A stretch of DNA of 64,000 nt from Irpex lacteus (GCA_001986395.2 MQVO02000027.1:186001-250000), one strand, 5' to 3'. Positions 34,468 through 47,290 are shown, counted from the first letter of the stretch. Notes: a model not told the origin generated them from the sequence alone. Made by a program: numbers and translations.

Positions 34468-34851
34468 CCGTCGAGTTTCTACACGTATATATAAGAATCT
34501 GGGGAGGCAGTGAAAATGAAATAAGTATCTAAGAGACGAATGCGAATCAGTTTGAACTGCCATAGTGACGTCAAGCACGAGGTAGCGAACAAACAAATCA
34601 GTAGGCGGTGAAACAAAACGGAAGTATATCTACGATAACTTCCCGATAAGGTAACAGTCCGATAACACGGATGCGAGCGCCCGGAAACTTCAACATATAG
34701 TATATTTAATGTGCAGACTCAGTAAGTATCGCTGTGACCTGTGACAACACCGTCATCGTGACGGATGAGCACAGAGCAGACCTAACTTGTATCAAGCCAA
34801 AAGCAATTGTGCATTATTTATCCAGGCCATGCACGGAAGTAAGTACACAAC

Positions 34852-37144
34852 TCATACTCCGACAGCCTTTTTGGATATGACATATACATGCGTTTGGGTC
34901 TGACCATCTGTATCTCCAGACTCGGAGGTGTCGTGGCTGCCAGCGGGACCGGTACGAATCCTATCATTGGTATCACTTGGCCTATTGAAAGCGAGCACTG
35001 ATATCATAGACGGCGGGGCATGTGTTGTATTCCCACCTCCTTGTAATCTCATGCGAAGATGTTTCCTTGAGTTCAGCGCAGAGAGAAACGAGTTCGCATA
35101 TACTGGGAAAGGACACCGGTGATATTAGTGTGTTATGAGGAGTCTCAGCGGAATATACTTACTGCTGGGAATAATAAACTCTGCACCGGTGAACCACATG
35201 CTGTGAGGGCTGATGACAATCTATTACATGAGCCGCAAGATGAGTATATTGACGTAGTCTCGGTACAATAGCAATTGTGATGCTTTGGACGTACGGCTAG
35301 AACTTCGAACAGAGCTGCGATACTATCAGGTCTCAATGAGATCAATTTGTGCAAGATGAAATGAAATGACTTACGCTGTGATAATGCCCCTGCTGATGCT
35401 ATATATCATTATTCTCTGGATAACGCCACGAGTCCTGATCAAGTCGTGAGGCAAGCTAAAAGAAAAGGAACAAAGAGCTATCGAGGCTGACCTTGTATAC
35501 CCCGAGGTCGGTTTTGGAAGTGCGAGACACAAAGCAATAGAGACAAATATATCAGCAGCAACTTGAGTCGCGAGCATAGGTATCGTAGAGGTGTTCTGAG
35601 AGAGAGAAGAATGAGCATAATCAGCTGCCTCAAATCGATTATAGAGTTCACTTACCCCGCCATCGTTTACCCCTGATTGGGCAGCTTGTAATAGAACACT
35701 AGCCTTAGATCTAGCAGTCATTAGCGCATGTGTATTTACCCAAGTTATCGTGCGTGACACGTACGACAGAACAACAAGATCTGTGCCAAAGCGAACAGGA
35801 TAGATGATAAGTCAGACCCTGCCACACCGTACGTAAGCGGCCCGGGTTTAATCCTGGGACTTACTGATACCAAAGCCTATACAGGAATATGCAGCATTTT
35901 GTTAATGAATATTGTTTTCCGGAGATTTTACTCGCTCGACATACCTAGATGAGCGAGAATGGGGGCTGCCTATCGATCAAACCCACAATATTAGCGGTCA
36001 ATTAATGAGCAATAAAGGATAGGTAATTACAAGTATCACAGTGACAAGGATCTTCACCCTCCTATCTGGCACTGGTATGACAACGGACCGGAAGGGAGTG
36101 TCAGTACGAGTAATATCATAAGGCACTCAACAGAAGCCCGTGGCTTGTGAGAGCCATCGAACTTGTGATGTTTCTCAAGTGAAGACATAAACTCACAAAG
36201 ACAAGAGCAGGTATATGTGAAATAGCTGGGTGACAACAGTTGGCTTAGCCTAGGATAGCAGGCGGAAGTACAGAGATGTAAATCACTTACAAGAGAACCG
36301 GCACAGCTATAGCCAACTACAAAGAAAATAAGTAAGTTTCAACTTTTTCGTGGCCAAAGTAAGTGTTCTACTTACGTGCATTGCCAGAAGTGCCTAGTAT
36401 AAGAGCAAGTTACAAAGATTGATCAGAGAAAACCGAACGGGAGCAGTATGCATGAAGGAATATCACACCGGAATAGACCTAGCAAAGAAGACACGCTAAA
36501 TAATGGTTCACCATAGTACATGGGTCTCATACCAATGCCCACTGAATCTATCAATGATATTTGTATCGATTGCACCCGAAACCTGAAGGTATGAAAAGGA
36601 AGGGTCAAAATCTACGTGGTGCAAACTCGGTATATCCAGCATACCAGATAATGATAGCAGGCAGCACACACTGTGATGTAGCCAATCAGATAAAATTGAA
36701 ACACAGTATAATGAGATTAGCTCCGTACCGAAAATAGTGTGAGCGATGTTCATCAATCTGCGAGAACGAAAGAAGTGTCAATACTAGTAGCGAAAAAGGA
36801 TAGATGACCTGCGCCCACGTTATTAACCATACAGTCAACTTTGTGGCTCGACTATCATCGGTGTAGTCATTCATATAGTGATATGCCTGGTAGTAAACAG
36901 TTGTGAACCAAGCTGTGAAGGGGGAGGTAAACCACCTACCTGAGAGATCGCTATTCCGCACAGCAGAGCCGCCAGCACCAGTCCAATGAGATCCGAAGCT
37001 TGAGGGGTGTGACGTTATAGGCATATTAAGTAGTAGCTTAACCCTTATAGTTTACCTTCACGTACCGAGGGCAGTAAAAAGAGGACTTAGAAAGGAAGGA
37101 TCCAATGGGAGTGTTGGTCCTGAGGGGTTGAGAGTAGATGGCAT
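34852..37144 (-). CDS. DUF6534-type multi-pass membrane protein
   Basis: This family of predicted seven-helix proteins is expanded in mushrooms and has no known function. The first exon (from 37144) codes MPSTLNPSGPTLPLDP... and splices in phase to ASDLIGLVLAALLCGIAISQ. Next come VYYQAYHYMNDYTDDSRATK, LMNIAHTIFGTELISLYC, ITWVNTHALM, TQVAADIFVSIALCLAL, DLIRTRGVIQRIMIYSISRG and VISPHSMWFTGAEFIIP. The family hallmark VYANSFLSALNSRKHLR follows, with a polar tail ending at 34852. The gene has an unusually high number of introns; in the middle (about 35.8-36.5 kb) small exons could not be placed with certainty. The fold assignment is good and the exact protein is not. Confidence 0.75.
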
Positions 37145-37570
37145 GCCGGGGAACGCTTCAATTGCCAGTGGGGCCTTCACGAGACGAGTCTGTGGGGTTT
37201 TCCACTCAATCATATATATTTAGTACGCTGTGAACATATCAATTTTCAACCCCCCGAACCGGTGAGAATAAACCTTCATGTTTCGAGTGCCGATTGGAAA
37301 TTGGGAATCACTGTGGCACTGTATATCACTTCTCCGCTTTTATACCAGTGTACCCCTGAGACACTTCTGCAAGTATCAGGAAACATTGCGATAGTTCCCA
37401 GAGCTCCAGAGTGCTCCGGGATGCTCCCATCTTTTCCAGAGATCTGGGAGATATCACATTTTTTTCCTGATGAAGGACCGAAGACATCTACATTCATTCA
37501 TAGGGTGTGCTATGAAGATAGGATGGATGAGAGATAGTGTCAATCTCAACACCAGTCCGAAGCATCACTC

Positions 37571-38252
37571 ACACTGGCAGAACGCCACAAGAGCCACAAG
37601 AAACAGCACCATGAACGTGAGAGGTAGATACTGTGTATGCAACGTTCGTCAAACTTTATAGTCAAACGTGATGAAGTTGGGATCTTACATGAAGACCACG
37701 ACGGTTTCAACACCCTCAGGCTGCGACTGGGTCGTGAGATGGAGTATCTTCTGACTACGCATGACCGGGACCACTTGTAAACGGGAACAAATGGCGATAC
37801 TTCGGTAACGTGCATCGAAGGGTGCCTGATACGCCAACATACATTGGAGAACATTGATCCCACCAGCCCGAGCCGGGGTCTTCTATCAGGATCGCAATTG
37901 GCTTTAATCCGGGGCACAAAGATGGATCCTGTTCCACGAGCCTACAGCTACCTTGATGATTCCAAACTGTCGGGGCGTCTGATCCACCCAGGATGTATCA
38001 TATTGGTCTCATGCGGCAGATTTCATGTTCAAGCTGAAAGAGCGTGAGGAGAATATCATAAAACGACAGTTATAGTCAACTCACGATATGTTGTCCCTGG
38101 TATACTAGTGTTTGGTATGACTGTTCCTACTATGGGGGGAGACAAGTAGTATGCGATCGAGTTTGCACGCCTCGGGCCCTACTAACGGCGACAAGGACAA
38201 TTAAAACTAGCCGCATCTTGTTCAGTGAGCTCTTACCGGGATCAAGAATCTG
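37571..38252 (-). CDS. Unidentified spliced reading frame (fragment)
   Basis: Four or five consecutive segments look coding and connect through plausible splice sites. These are 38252-38237 (QILDP), 38178-38085 (RRANSIAYYLSPPIVGTVIP and NTSIPGTTY), about 38007-37930 (QYDTSWVDQTPRQFGIIKVA), 37879-37689 (GGINVLQCMLAYQAPFDARY, RLQVVPVMRSQKILHLTTQS, EGVETVVVF) and about 37640-37571 (YLPLTFMVLFLVALVAFCQ). The last is a possible membrane helix. No start codon is assigned. An upstream segment near 38300-38350 may also belong. I do not recognise the family. It could be a functional small gene or a relic. Confidence 0.3.
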
Positions 38253-38808
38253 CTGCATGAAAGAATGGGTAGAGTTATGATAGATAAATTGCAGAGCCTG
38301 GGCTCAAGATTGCTAACGCGTATGACACGGTGTTCTGAAAGATACTATCACATCACGTGGACGACATACATCTGCGAAAAGATGCTCAGTCACTATGTTT
38401 GTTAACACGGTTGACAAATGATACGCATACCTATCGCTACTTTCGGTCTATGCGAAAGACGTAACCGCAAGGTATTCTCCCATGGCAAGTTCGATCACAT
38501 TAGTAAACCGCCGTGTGGGCCAGCCACGATATAGGGGAATGAGCGAACGATATATTATTCACGTGGAGACCCCCAATGACGAAGCTCTGAAAGGATTTCA
38601 CCTGTAAGCCAGATAGCAAGGACAGATGTATCGTTGCTGCTTCATCTACCTTGTGATATGAAAACCTAGTTGGAAAGCGTCTACCTTAGTACATTAGGTG
38701 TATCCATACAACCGCAGATATCTATCAGTTCGTCGTCTATTAGTAAATTCATAGCATGACGTAAGGTCATGATATCGCACCATTTCATCTCGTCTCACTG
38801 CACCGGCC
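38253..38808. other. Intergenic, no firm gene
   Basis: This stretch may contain upstream exons of the unidentified minus-strand frame. Otherwise nothing is supported before the 3' end of the beta-glucosidase gene. Confidence 0.35.
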
Positions 38809-41800
38809 TCACAGACCTAGCCAGGTAAAACCTCTCTCCAGCTTAACCTTACCTTTCAGAATCAAGTCCACAGAGGTCCCTCCCACAGCCACTTCAAACG
38901 TACCCGCCTCAGCTACCCACTTCCCCTTCCTCTCATCGAAGAAGCTCAACGCGTACTTGTCCAGACCAACCGACACAGTCTCGCTCTCACCCGGCTGTAG
39001 CGCCACCTTGATGAAGCCGTGTAGCTCCTTCTTGGGACGGGGCAACGATGATTCAGGGTCGGAGACATACACCTGTGCAACTTCACGGCCCTCGACGGCA
39101 CCAACATTCTTGATAGTAAATGTGGCCTTGAAGTTGCCTTCGGAGCTGATGGGAGAGAGTTGGAGAGACGAGTACTCGAAGCTTGTGTACGAAAGACCGT
39201 AGCCGAATGGGAAGAGAGGGGTGATGTTTTTGATGTCATATCCTCGGTAGCCGACGAAGATGCCCTGCACGAAAAGCTCCTTAGTAAATGTGTAGTGCAA
39301 ACGGGTAAAGTGCTCTTACTTCGTTGTACAACACTTTTCCGGCATCTTGTGTTCTGAAACCAAATGATGGGTACGATGGGTTGTCTTCAAGCCGTTTACT
39401 AGACGATAGTTTAGCATCACTGACGGCGACCCCGAAGAGAACATAAAACTTACGGAAAGGTAAGTGACAGCCTTCCTGAAGGGTTCACCTTGCCGAACAA
39501 AACGTCCGCAATACCGTTTCCAACCTCGTTACCTCCGTAGAAGGCCTGATACACTGTCAGTTAAACTGTGGGACTATGGAAATGAGTAACTTGCCTGAAG
39601 AACGGTGTCAGCAGAGTCGATCCAAGGCAACTCGACAGGAGTTCCGGACTGATTGACAACGACAGTGTTTGGATTCGCTTTAATAACCTCGGCCACCAGT
39701 TCATTGGTGAGACCAGGAAGCCTAAGGCGCAACATTGTCAGATCAGACCGTCATCTATACGACGACGAATAACTTACGAGGCATCAACGCGGTCATAGCC
39801 CTCGGACTCCCAGCTACGAAGAGGTATAGTTAGCGATGCATCCGCAATCAATGGTAAACGGCCTTACTCGTGATTAAGTCCAATAATAAGAATCGCGACT
39901 ACACACGAAAGCTTAGCGTCTCATATTACTGAGCAATGACACAGAGAGATACTCACCATCCGCCTCCTTCGCGAGCTTCACAGCCTGCTGAATTTCCTCC
40001 TCCGGTGCGATACGTTTCACAGCACCCAACCTCAATCCACCACGACAGAAGAACGGAGATCCTCTAGAGATGAATTGTTGGTTGCTCAACCTGAGCTCAA
40101 CAGTGTACTGCTGGCCCTTCTTCAGGTTCGGTACGAGCGCACGCGCGTCGATGGTGCCGAGACCGAAGAACGCCTCGCCTTGTGGTGGGTTATTGCTGAG
40201 TTCGATAACGAGTTTGCCATCAATGAAGAGATTTCCTGTGCCGGCGATGTAGAGACCGATATCCCAATCGCCATCTTCGTCAGGAGTGAAGTTGGTTGTG
40301 TACTAAATGAAGGAGTCAGCAATCGCAACACGTCTTGAGAGCTTGAACACTTACTCTTGACCAGCAGACTTCGTTAACTTTCGTATCATCCTAGTTTAAA
40401 AGGTTCAGCTCTATCTGCCACCAGGCCTCGATGACAAGTCAAGACTAAGACGTACTACTCCGTCAGCCAAGAAGCAGCTCGCCGTGTATGTAGGCGTCTG
40501 CCATACAGCCTTGGGCAAGTCCTTCTTGAAGTCGGGCTGGGTCGACAGCCAATCGTCCGTCGGTGCCTCGTTCCAGAATTCGAAAAGAGCAGCCTGACCG
40601 CTCTCATGCTTGATATACTGATCGATCAGTGGCAAGTACTTGTGTGTATGCGCGCCGACGGTATAGCTGACACTGGCACCAATCTCCTTCGCGGCAGCTG
40701 TGATGCCCTCCAGAGGGGATACAGTATACGTCGGACGAAGGGAAGCAGATCCACCACCAGAGATGACGGCAGTTTTGGCGTTGGGACCGATGACTGCAAT
40801 CTTCTTCGTTTCTTTGCTGATGGGAAGGAGATTCTTCTCGTTCTTGAGTAGCACAGCAGCATCTGCGGAGGCTGTACGGAGGAGCGCACGAACTTCGGGC
40901 GTGTCGCGGGCTTCCTCAGGACCATCGAAGGGAATGCCGCTCTTGTGAGCATGCTTGATGAGTTCTAGAACCTACATTTTTGTGCAGTGAGTTCAACATG
41001 TAGCAAACTACATCGTAAATATGACGCACATTGCGAACGCGGGCGTCGACATCTTCTATGAACAGTTTTTCCCCTGTAAGGGCCCGAACGATCGCATTGC
41101 CACGGACGACAGTCGGACCTCTGTAGCACAAAGTCAGTGAAACGAAAGAAGTTGATAAACGAGAAATGAACGCTCACGGCATCTCGAGGTCTAAGCCAGC
41201 TTTGATGGCACCGGCTGTACTGAAAGTGCCAGTCCAGTCGCTCATGACAAGACCCTCCCAGCCCCATTCCTGACAAATATATTCAATGACGACGTTATTC
41301 GCGATTAAAATGCGCCCTTACCTTACGAAGAACCTCGTCCAAGAGCCAAGTGTTCTCAGAGGCATGAAGGCCGTTGATACGATTATACCTAGTGTCACGA
41401 ATTAAGTGCACCGTTTGATAAGTTTGATAAGGTAGGGGCAAACAACGTACGCCGTCATGACAGACCACGGCTTGCCGTCACGAATCGCTATTTGAAACGG
41501 CTTGAGGTATATCTCACGCAAGGCCCGCTCGCTGACCTCGCTGCTGACCGAAAATCTGTATAAAATGCATCAGTGTGTCGTCCACGAACATCAACATCAG
41601 GAGAGCCTACCGCTCAAATTCTTGGTCGTTAGTTGCAAAGTGCTTGATACAAGCTGATACACCAGTTTCTTGCAAACCGTTGACGTATGCGGCAGCAATT
41701 GTGCCATTCAAGTGCGGATCTTCTGAGAAGGACTCGAAACCACGACCGCCCAAGGGAGAACGCTGAGTGTTGATGGTGGGGCCAAGGAGGACATGTACAC

Positions 41801-42305
41801 CTACCACTCCCATTAGTGTGATACATACACAGAGATAAGGAGTACACGTACTCTTGGTACGACATTCCTCTCCGAGAGCCTGTCCAACTTTGGCAGCAAG
41901 CTCAACATCGAAAGAGGCACCAAGGCCAGTTGACGAGGGGAAGCAGCTCGAAGGGACACCGTTGAAAACTGGTTAGAGATGTGTCAGTGACTCGTGAACA
42001 CAGCTAATCGACATGGTTCAACTCACATCGAGTACCACGAACGCCGTTAGGTCCTGTTCATATGCTTTCATATGTGGTCGACGAAGATATGTAAGTGAGG
42101 TCTACGTACCATCGCTAGTTCTGATGGCAGGAACTCCAGATTCAGGAACTGGTTCGGTATGCCACCATCCCTAGATAATGATCAGCAGCTATTACAAGGT
42201 GTCCTAGTAGTACGGGCAGTAACTCACCTGGCCAGTTAAGAGCTTGATCTTGTTCGGCAACGAGAGCTTCTTGAGGGTTGCCTCAACGTCAAAGGTAGAA
42301 GTCAT
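38809..42305 (-). CDS. GH3 beta-glucosidase with PA14 domain, intracellular type
   Basis: This enzyme hydrolyses beta-glucosides such as cellobiose with retention. It starts [20 protein letters not shown] at 42305, with no signal peptide, so it is likely cytosolic. The GH3 N-terminal barrel shows [41 protein letters not shown] and GLVMSDW, whose Asp is the nucleophile. The second domain begins [15 protein letters not shown]14 insertion follows ([29 protein letters not shown]), then [21 protein letters not shown] and a C-terminal fibronectin-like domain ([25 protein letters not shown]). The length of about 840-860 residues and the order match fungal GH3 enzymes of the PA14 type. About a dozen short introns; stop at 38809. 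Confidence 0.93.
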
Positions 42306-43319
42306 GGTTTATGTGTAGATAGAAAGAGGAGAAAACGGGGTTCCTGAATGTGCGATGGGATGCTATCTTCGTCGTTTATATAGCTTTGACTGAGAATGTT
42401 TGCGTGCCGAGTCGCCATCTAGGGTAAACATCTTGCGCAGGTTTTGCCAATATGCACGGGTCATGAGCCCAGTGTCCATGATGTTCTTGATAATACGGTC
42501 CGATATGACGACTCTGACGCAGCCTAGCGAACGGCACCAAGTAGTTCTTCGACGAGGAGTTGTCGGCTTCATCGAAACGGAAGTCCACCTTCTTTCGCCA
42601 GCCAAGTAGATAGAGGTTGTACGCCTTGCACCATATCCGACGCGGTTAAGTTGTGAGTATTTGGCGTTGGCTATATACGAGTACAGTAATGGCACTTTTG
42701 TCAAGATCCGTCGAGTCGCTGAGCTGGGTGGTGGGGTCGGAGCGTGGGGAAGGGACGAACAGTGCAAACGCGGGATATCTTCGGATGATTCTGTTCATTA
42801 CTGCATGCGAGCCGGCGGTTTGGCTCACCAACCACGTGGCAAGCCGCGAGATACCAGTGATCGTCATTGGCCATGCTAGGTGGCCACAGCAGAAGTATCC
42901 TCAGATATGCGCGCTGACCCGTTTTGACTATGATCTCAGATGCTTCTAATCACTGCATATTTCTATCCGCTGCTAAGTACAGGTCAAAGTCATCCGTCAT
43001 TTTTACGAGGATTCCTCGTTACCAGAGGCATCAGCTTACTTATACCGCACGCAGTTCGTCATAATAGGTACCGCCACGGTTCGCCTCCATACATTTCGAA
43101 CCCCCTTACAGCCCGTGCCAGATAAATACCTTACTCTTCTCCTGTGCTCTGGAACTATAGGAGGTGTACAGGCTATTTTCAAGTCGCCTACTGTGCACGA
43201 ATGTGAGCGTTCCATCTCTAGTGAGAACCTGCTAGTATAACACAGCTTACGAGAAAAATAAGAGAGAGCTTCGTTGAAGGGTTGGCTTTTTAATAGTAGT
43301 ACCGTTTCCTAGGCATTAT
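42306..43319. other. Intergenic, promoter of two divergent genes
   Basis: This 1 kb separates the divergent GH3 and RING-ligase start codons. A minus-strand frame open for roughly 87 codons (stop at 42376), with YNLYLLGWRKKVDFRFDEAD and NYLVPFARLRQ, has protein-like composition. It has no start or identifiable family and overlaps the expected GH3 leader. I do not call it a gene. Confidence 0.4.
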
Positions 43320-45165
43320 ATGTCTTCTTCACCAGCGACAATACTGAGAGAGCTATCCGATCTCCCACATTCTCGAATTCAACGCCAGGTGAGCGCTACG
43401 TTGCACTTGACGCATCACAGATCTAGATACGGGCGATCGGCGGTAGCGCAATTGATGGGGCGCCTGTGCCTGCGCCCCCGCCATTTGAGAACCACATCCA
43501 GTTCGACGACCTCCAATCCATCCCGTACTGTTACAAGCTCGCAGTCGCCGTATTCGGTAGGAAGCCGCCGAGGATAACCTGCACATCGTTAGAACCCGCC
43601 ATGGCACCCTCAAGGACTGCAAAGTACGCTCACCGTCAAAACACCTCCGACAACTGACAGATTCGAGCTTACGCTAGAGGCAAGAAACGGGCGCATAACC
43701 CGGATAGTGATTTGGACGGCAGTGACGTCGCATCAACTTCATATGCGAGTGTGAGCGTGGAGACGGCTGTGAAAGTAAAGAAACGTACGTGAATGACTCC
43801 CATTGCTGCACAATCAATATACTCATGCTACCACATAGAACGTAGGGCTGTTACCAAGAAGTGCCCTGTTTGTGATGAAGAAATTCCAGTACGACTACTG
43901 GAACGACATGTAGACCTGGAAGCAGAACGCGTAGACGAGATAATACGTGCCATAGGTTCGACAGAGGTCTTGAGTATTGCAGAACCAGATGACGGGTACG
44001 TTTTCTTGGTTTCGTTTCATCCCCCTAAGGCCCTGACCCCGCTCTTCATCAGCTTTACAGCACGAACTCGTAAATCCGCAGTCAAAGCTCGCAAGAGCAT
44101 GCATCCCGGCTCTCACTCACACGATTCCGCCACGCTGGAGATAGTCGATAAACAGCTTCGCCTTGTCAAACGCCATCGGAAACAACGCCATGCCAGACTG
44201 CGAGATATGACTCGTGAAGATGAAGATATGGAGGGGTTATCAGGCTTTAGGGGAGGGAAAGGACGATGGGCTGGCGGCAGTCAAGGAACACTGTGTCCAG
44301 TTTGTATGAAGATGGTACCGGGAGACCAGGACGTTGTAGAGGCTCATGTCGATTCTTGTCTCGCGCACGAAGCGAGGATGCAGGAAGAGAGAACGCGGGA
44401 GGCAGAACGGCTGAGGCGGGAAGATGAGCATGTTGGAGATATCGACATAGACGGCGACGTGAGGATCTTGGCAACAGACGGCGCAAGTATGCGAGGTTTA
44501 GGATTCGCTCTGAGGGATCATGGTCAACAAGATGTGGACGATGAAATTGACGTAGATGGAGACGACGAAACGGCATACGGAGCCGTCCAGTTCACGGAAG
44601 GCGACGTTGTCAATCCATTGGAGCACCGGACGAACGAGGATGAAGATGTTGACATCGACAATGAAGGAGATGCGTCTCAACCAGAGAGTAGCCGAAGCGG
44701 TGAGACAGGAGGCACGTCACTACACGACCTCGCTGCAGCCGGGAAGGTAGTGAAGAAGACGGGAGGCCTGGATAACACGCACGAAATACGAAGAGAGATG
44801 GACGAAGTGATGGGGGTAGCGGAAACGTTGGAACTTGACCGCGCTGTCGAGAGGGCCAGGAAGTCCGGCGACACCAAGGCGCTAGTCGATGCCCTGGAGA
44901 AAAAGGTGTCAACACTGGTAAGTACCGTTTAAACATTTCAGTCCTCGATAAGCTAATGCTCTTGCAGGAGGCGACCAAAATATCATCATCGACTTCGCTC
45001 TTATGCCGAATTTGCCTGGACCCGTACACAGAGCCTACTGTGTCAACAGGGTGTTGGCATACCTGCTGTCGTGAATGCTGGTTGCGGTGTTTGGGTTCGA
45101 CTCGACAGTGTCCTATCTGCAAACGTATCACTGGGGCAACGGAACTGCGAAGGGTTTACCTATAA
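43320..45165 (+). CDS. RNF220-like RING-type E3 ubiquitin ligase
   Basis: The C-terminal RING reads CRICLDPYTEPTVSTGCWHT, CCRECWLRCLG, CPICKRIT and ends TELRRVYL. The GCWH..C..CWL..LG pattern and the terminal LRR-YL are those of animal RNF220. Upstream are two CPVC-x-H zinc motifs (CPVCDEEIPVRLLERHV and CPVCMKMVPGDQDVVEAHVDSC), a charged helix (HEARMQEERTREAERLRRED) and a very acidic middle (DVDDEIDVDGDDE, NEDEDVDIDNEGD). The start at 43320 (MSSSPATILRELSDL) is followed by a short intron of about 40 bases or slightly more. An acidic, zinc-containing ligase that is probably nuclear is inferred; its substrate is unknown. The length is about 480-500 residues. Confidence 0.85.
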
Positions 45166-45627
45166 TCTCCTTTCATTTATCATTCAGTTTATCATCACGC
45201 TCTCGTCCTGCTTCGTATTGCTCTTGCTTTTGCTCATAGAATAGCGCTAATATAATATCTGGAGAACATATGTGTCAGCATGAGCCCGCTAGGAAGGTAT
45301 CAAGATATTGTAGCTCAGATCTGGCCTTGTCAATTCTTCAAGTTACATAAACCAGCTCGTTTAAAGCGGTTACAGTGGAATAGAACAAAAGTCCTATCAC
45401 GTTCAGGGCACTAGGAGGTGCCACCACGACGTATATAATCACAGCACGAAATGAATGAAGATGAAACTCACCACGTACCAGGCTCACGACACTCCTCACT
45501 CCAGACGTTTCAACGTTCAGGCCAACGAGCGGTTCTATACTTGAAATGATTCACAGGTAGCAGGGCGTTTTGAGTGATATTATACGTGAATTACAGCATA
45601 TATGTAGTGCAGAATGAGCGGGACAGC
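45166..45627. other. Converging 3' region
   Basis: The stretch lies between the stop of the RING-ligase gene and the stop of TOM7. It holds both 3' UTRs and no feature I can support. Confidence 0.45.
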
Positions 45628-45970
45628 CTATGCCAATGGGCTAATGAGCCTAAGAAAGAGTTATTAGATGGAAAGTATGACACGTAGAAAGGCAGATATT
45701 TACTTGATCAGAGACGGCTGAGGGTTGCTTCGTGTCCAGCCAACATAGATGATGAAGGGGATCCAGCCGTAGTGAACGACGGTCTGCAAAAGTCAGAGGA
45801 GTTCAACTGAGGAATGACTTGGATGGACAACGCAGAGCTGTGACGTACACGTCCGAGGTCAATAGCCTTGATGATTCTCTCCTAAAATTTGGGCAACGTG
45901 AGTTAGCCTCTCATACTACCTAATATTCAACCTCGCTATGCATACGAACCTTTGTTTCTTCGGAAGGCAT
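45628..45970 (-). CDS. TOM7: Mitochondrial import receptor subunit TOM7
   Basis: Four tiny exons encode 51 residues, so the gene is easy to miss. Exon 1 (45970-45950) codes MPSEETK. Exon 2 (from 45881) codes [11 protein letters not shown]. Exon 3 codes [20 protein letters not shown] and PQPSLI, and exon 4 codes LISPLA with TAG at 45628-45630. All junctions are GT/AG and in phase. The single membrane helix with [11 protein letters not shown] is the TOM7 signature (compare GFIPLVIYLG in animals). TOM7 modulates stability of the outer-membrane TOM complex. Its ATG lies 152 bases from that of eIF3f, which is divergent. Confidence 0.93.
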
Positions 45971-46122
45971 GGCTGGTCGTGTGGTGGTTGATGGTGGCAG
46001 GACGTGAAGGCAAATCGGCGTTTGCCGCGCTCGATTTTGGATTCGAATCTCGAAAGTCAAATCAGGGTTTACCCAAAGCCTCCGCATACCCTCCCTTCTT
46101 CTTGCTCTCTAAATTCACAAAA
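45971..46122. promoter_or_regulatory. Bidirectional promoter, TOM7/eIF3f
   Basis: The 152 bases between divergent start codons must supply both promoters. The eIF3f side carries a pyrimidine-rich stretch (CCCTCCCTTCTTCTTGCTCT) just before its ATG, a common fungal transcription-start context. Confidence 0.5.
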
Positions 46123-47290
46123 ATGCCGCTTACTCAGGCATCGTCTGCGTTGCATCTCAAGAATGCGACTCCAGGTTTTCTCTCTGCTCCAGGGTGCGTT
46201 TTGCCACTTTTTATAGACGCATTGTGGAAGACTCAAAGGACTTATAGACGTACACCGACTTCAGTTACTGTGCATCCAGTAGCCTTGTTCACCATCCTTG
46301 ATCACTACCTCCGACGGACAGATGCACAAGAGCGGGTTATTGGAACTTTGCTTGGGACTCGTTCAGACACCGGAGAAATCGAGGTGCGATCGGCATTCGC
46401 GGTACTGCACAGTGAGACAGCCGAGCAAGTGGCCGTCGATATGGATTATCATCACCAGATGTACGAGCTGCATCACAAGGTGAACTCGAAGGAGGTTATA
46501 GTTGGATGGTGGGTATTATGAATATACAGCAGCTCTATGAACTCAACAGACCACAGGTACTCGACAGGATCGAATCTTAACACTTACTCTGCCCTCATCC
46601 AAAATTTCTACACACAAGAAACTGCGCCGCATCAGGCCATACATCTTGCACTCGATACCGGCGCAGAGGAGAGTCAGAAGGCCGGAGTCAAGGCATACAT
46701 CAGGTTCGTCCACAATGCACGCTATACGATGCAAATTCCCTTACAGAACTTTACTCTAGTTCACCAGTCGGCGTCTCACCAAAGCCAGAAAACTGTGTAT
46801 TCGTTCCCATCCCTGTTGAACTCAGATTCTCTCAGCAGGAACGAAGTGGACGTGAGTCCCTAAGTGCATCATCTTCTATTCAACCCTCTCATAGATCTGC
46901 AACTCCTTGTAGTTGATCTACTTTCCAACGTCGCAAGCGGATCAAGCGATGCATTCCCTGCAACCGACCTAGATATCCTGGAGCGTGCACTGGAGAGCGT
47001 TACCGAGATGCTCGATCGTGTACTGTCATATGTGCGCTCCGTTCTTGCAGGCGAGGTCAAGGGCGATGCTGCTGTTGGCCGCTATTTGTTCGATACCTTT
47101 GGTGCAAGCACCGAGGAGCTGGAAAAGGGTGCTTTCAACTCAAGCTTACAGGTAATGCACGTCCTAGCCTCCTCAGAATGTCTTCTCATGTCGGGATTTT
47201 CAGGACACTCTCATGGTTTCTTACCTCGCAAACCTGGTTCGCTCACAAGCGGAAGTTTCCTCTCGTTTGGCTCTGACTCGTGCATCGTAG
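46123..47290 (+). CDS. eIF3f: Translation initiation factor eIF3 subunit F
   Basis: This is an MPN-domain subunit of eIF3, acting in cytoplasmic 40S recruitment. It starts [14 protein letters not shown] at 46123. After an intron come [59 protein letters not shown] with GW, YSTGSNL, and after further introns [19 protein letters not shown]. The C-terminal helices include [42 protein letters not shown] and [19 protein letters not shown]. It ends at 47288-47290. The JAMM zinc ligands of active MPN+ proteases are not present, as in other eIF3f proteins. The length is about 300 residues. It converges with UreF, leaving 114 bases between stops. Confidence 0.93.

Larger units (their letters stand above)
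33788..34851. other. Intergenic with repeats, no gene seen
   Basis: About 1.06 kb separate MLH3 (promoter side) from the 3' end of the DUF6534 gene. No coding frame is supported. The stretch contains interleaved direct repeats and a perfect hairpin, listed separately. Confidence 0.5.

Noticed and set aside
42376..42636. Minus-strand open frame just upstream of the GH3 gene
   Set aside because: Protein-like composition but no start, no family, and it overlaps the expected GH3 promoter and leader.
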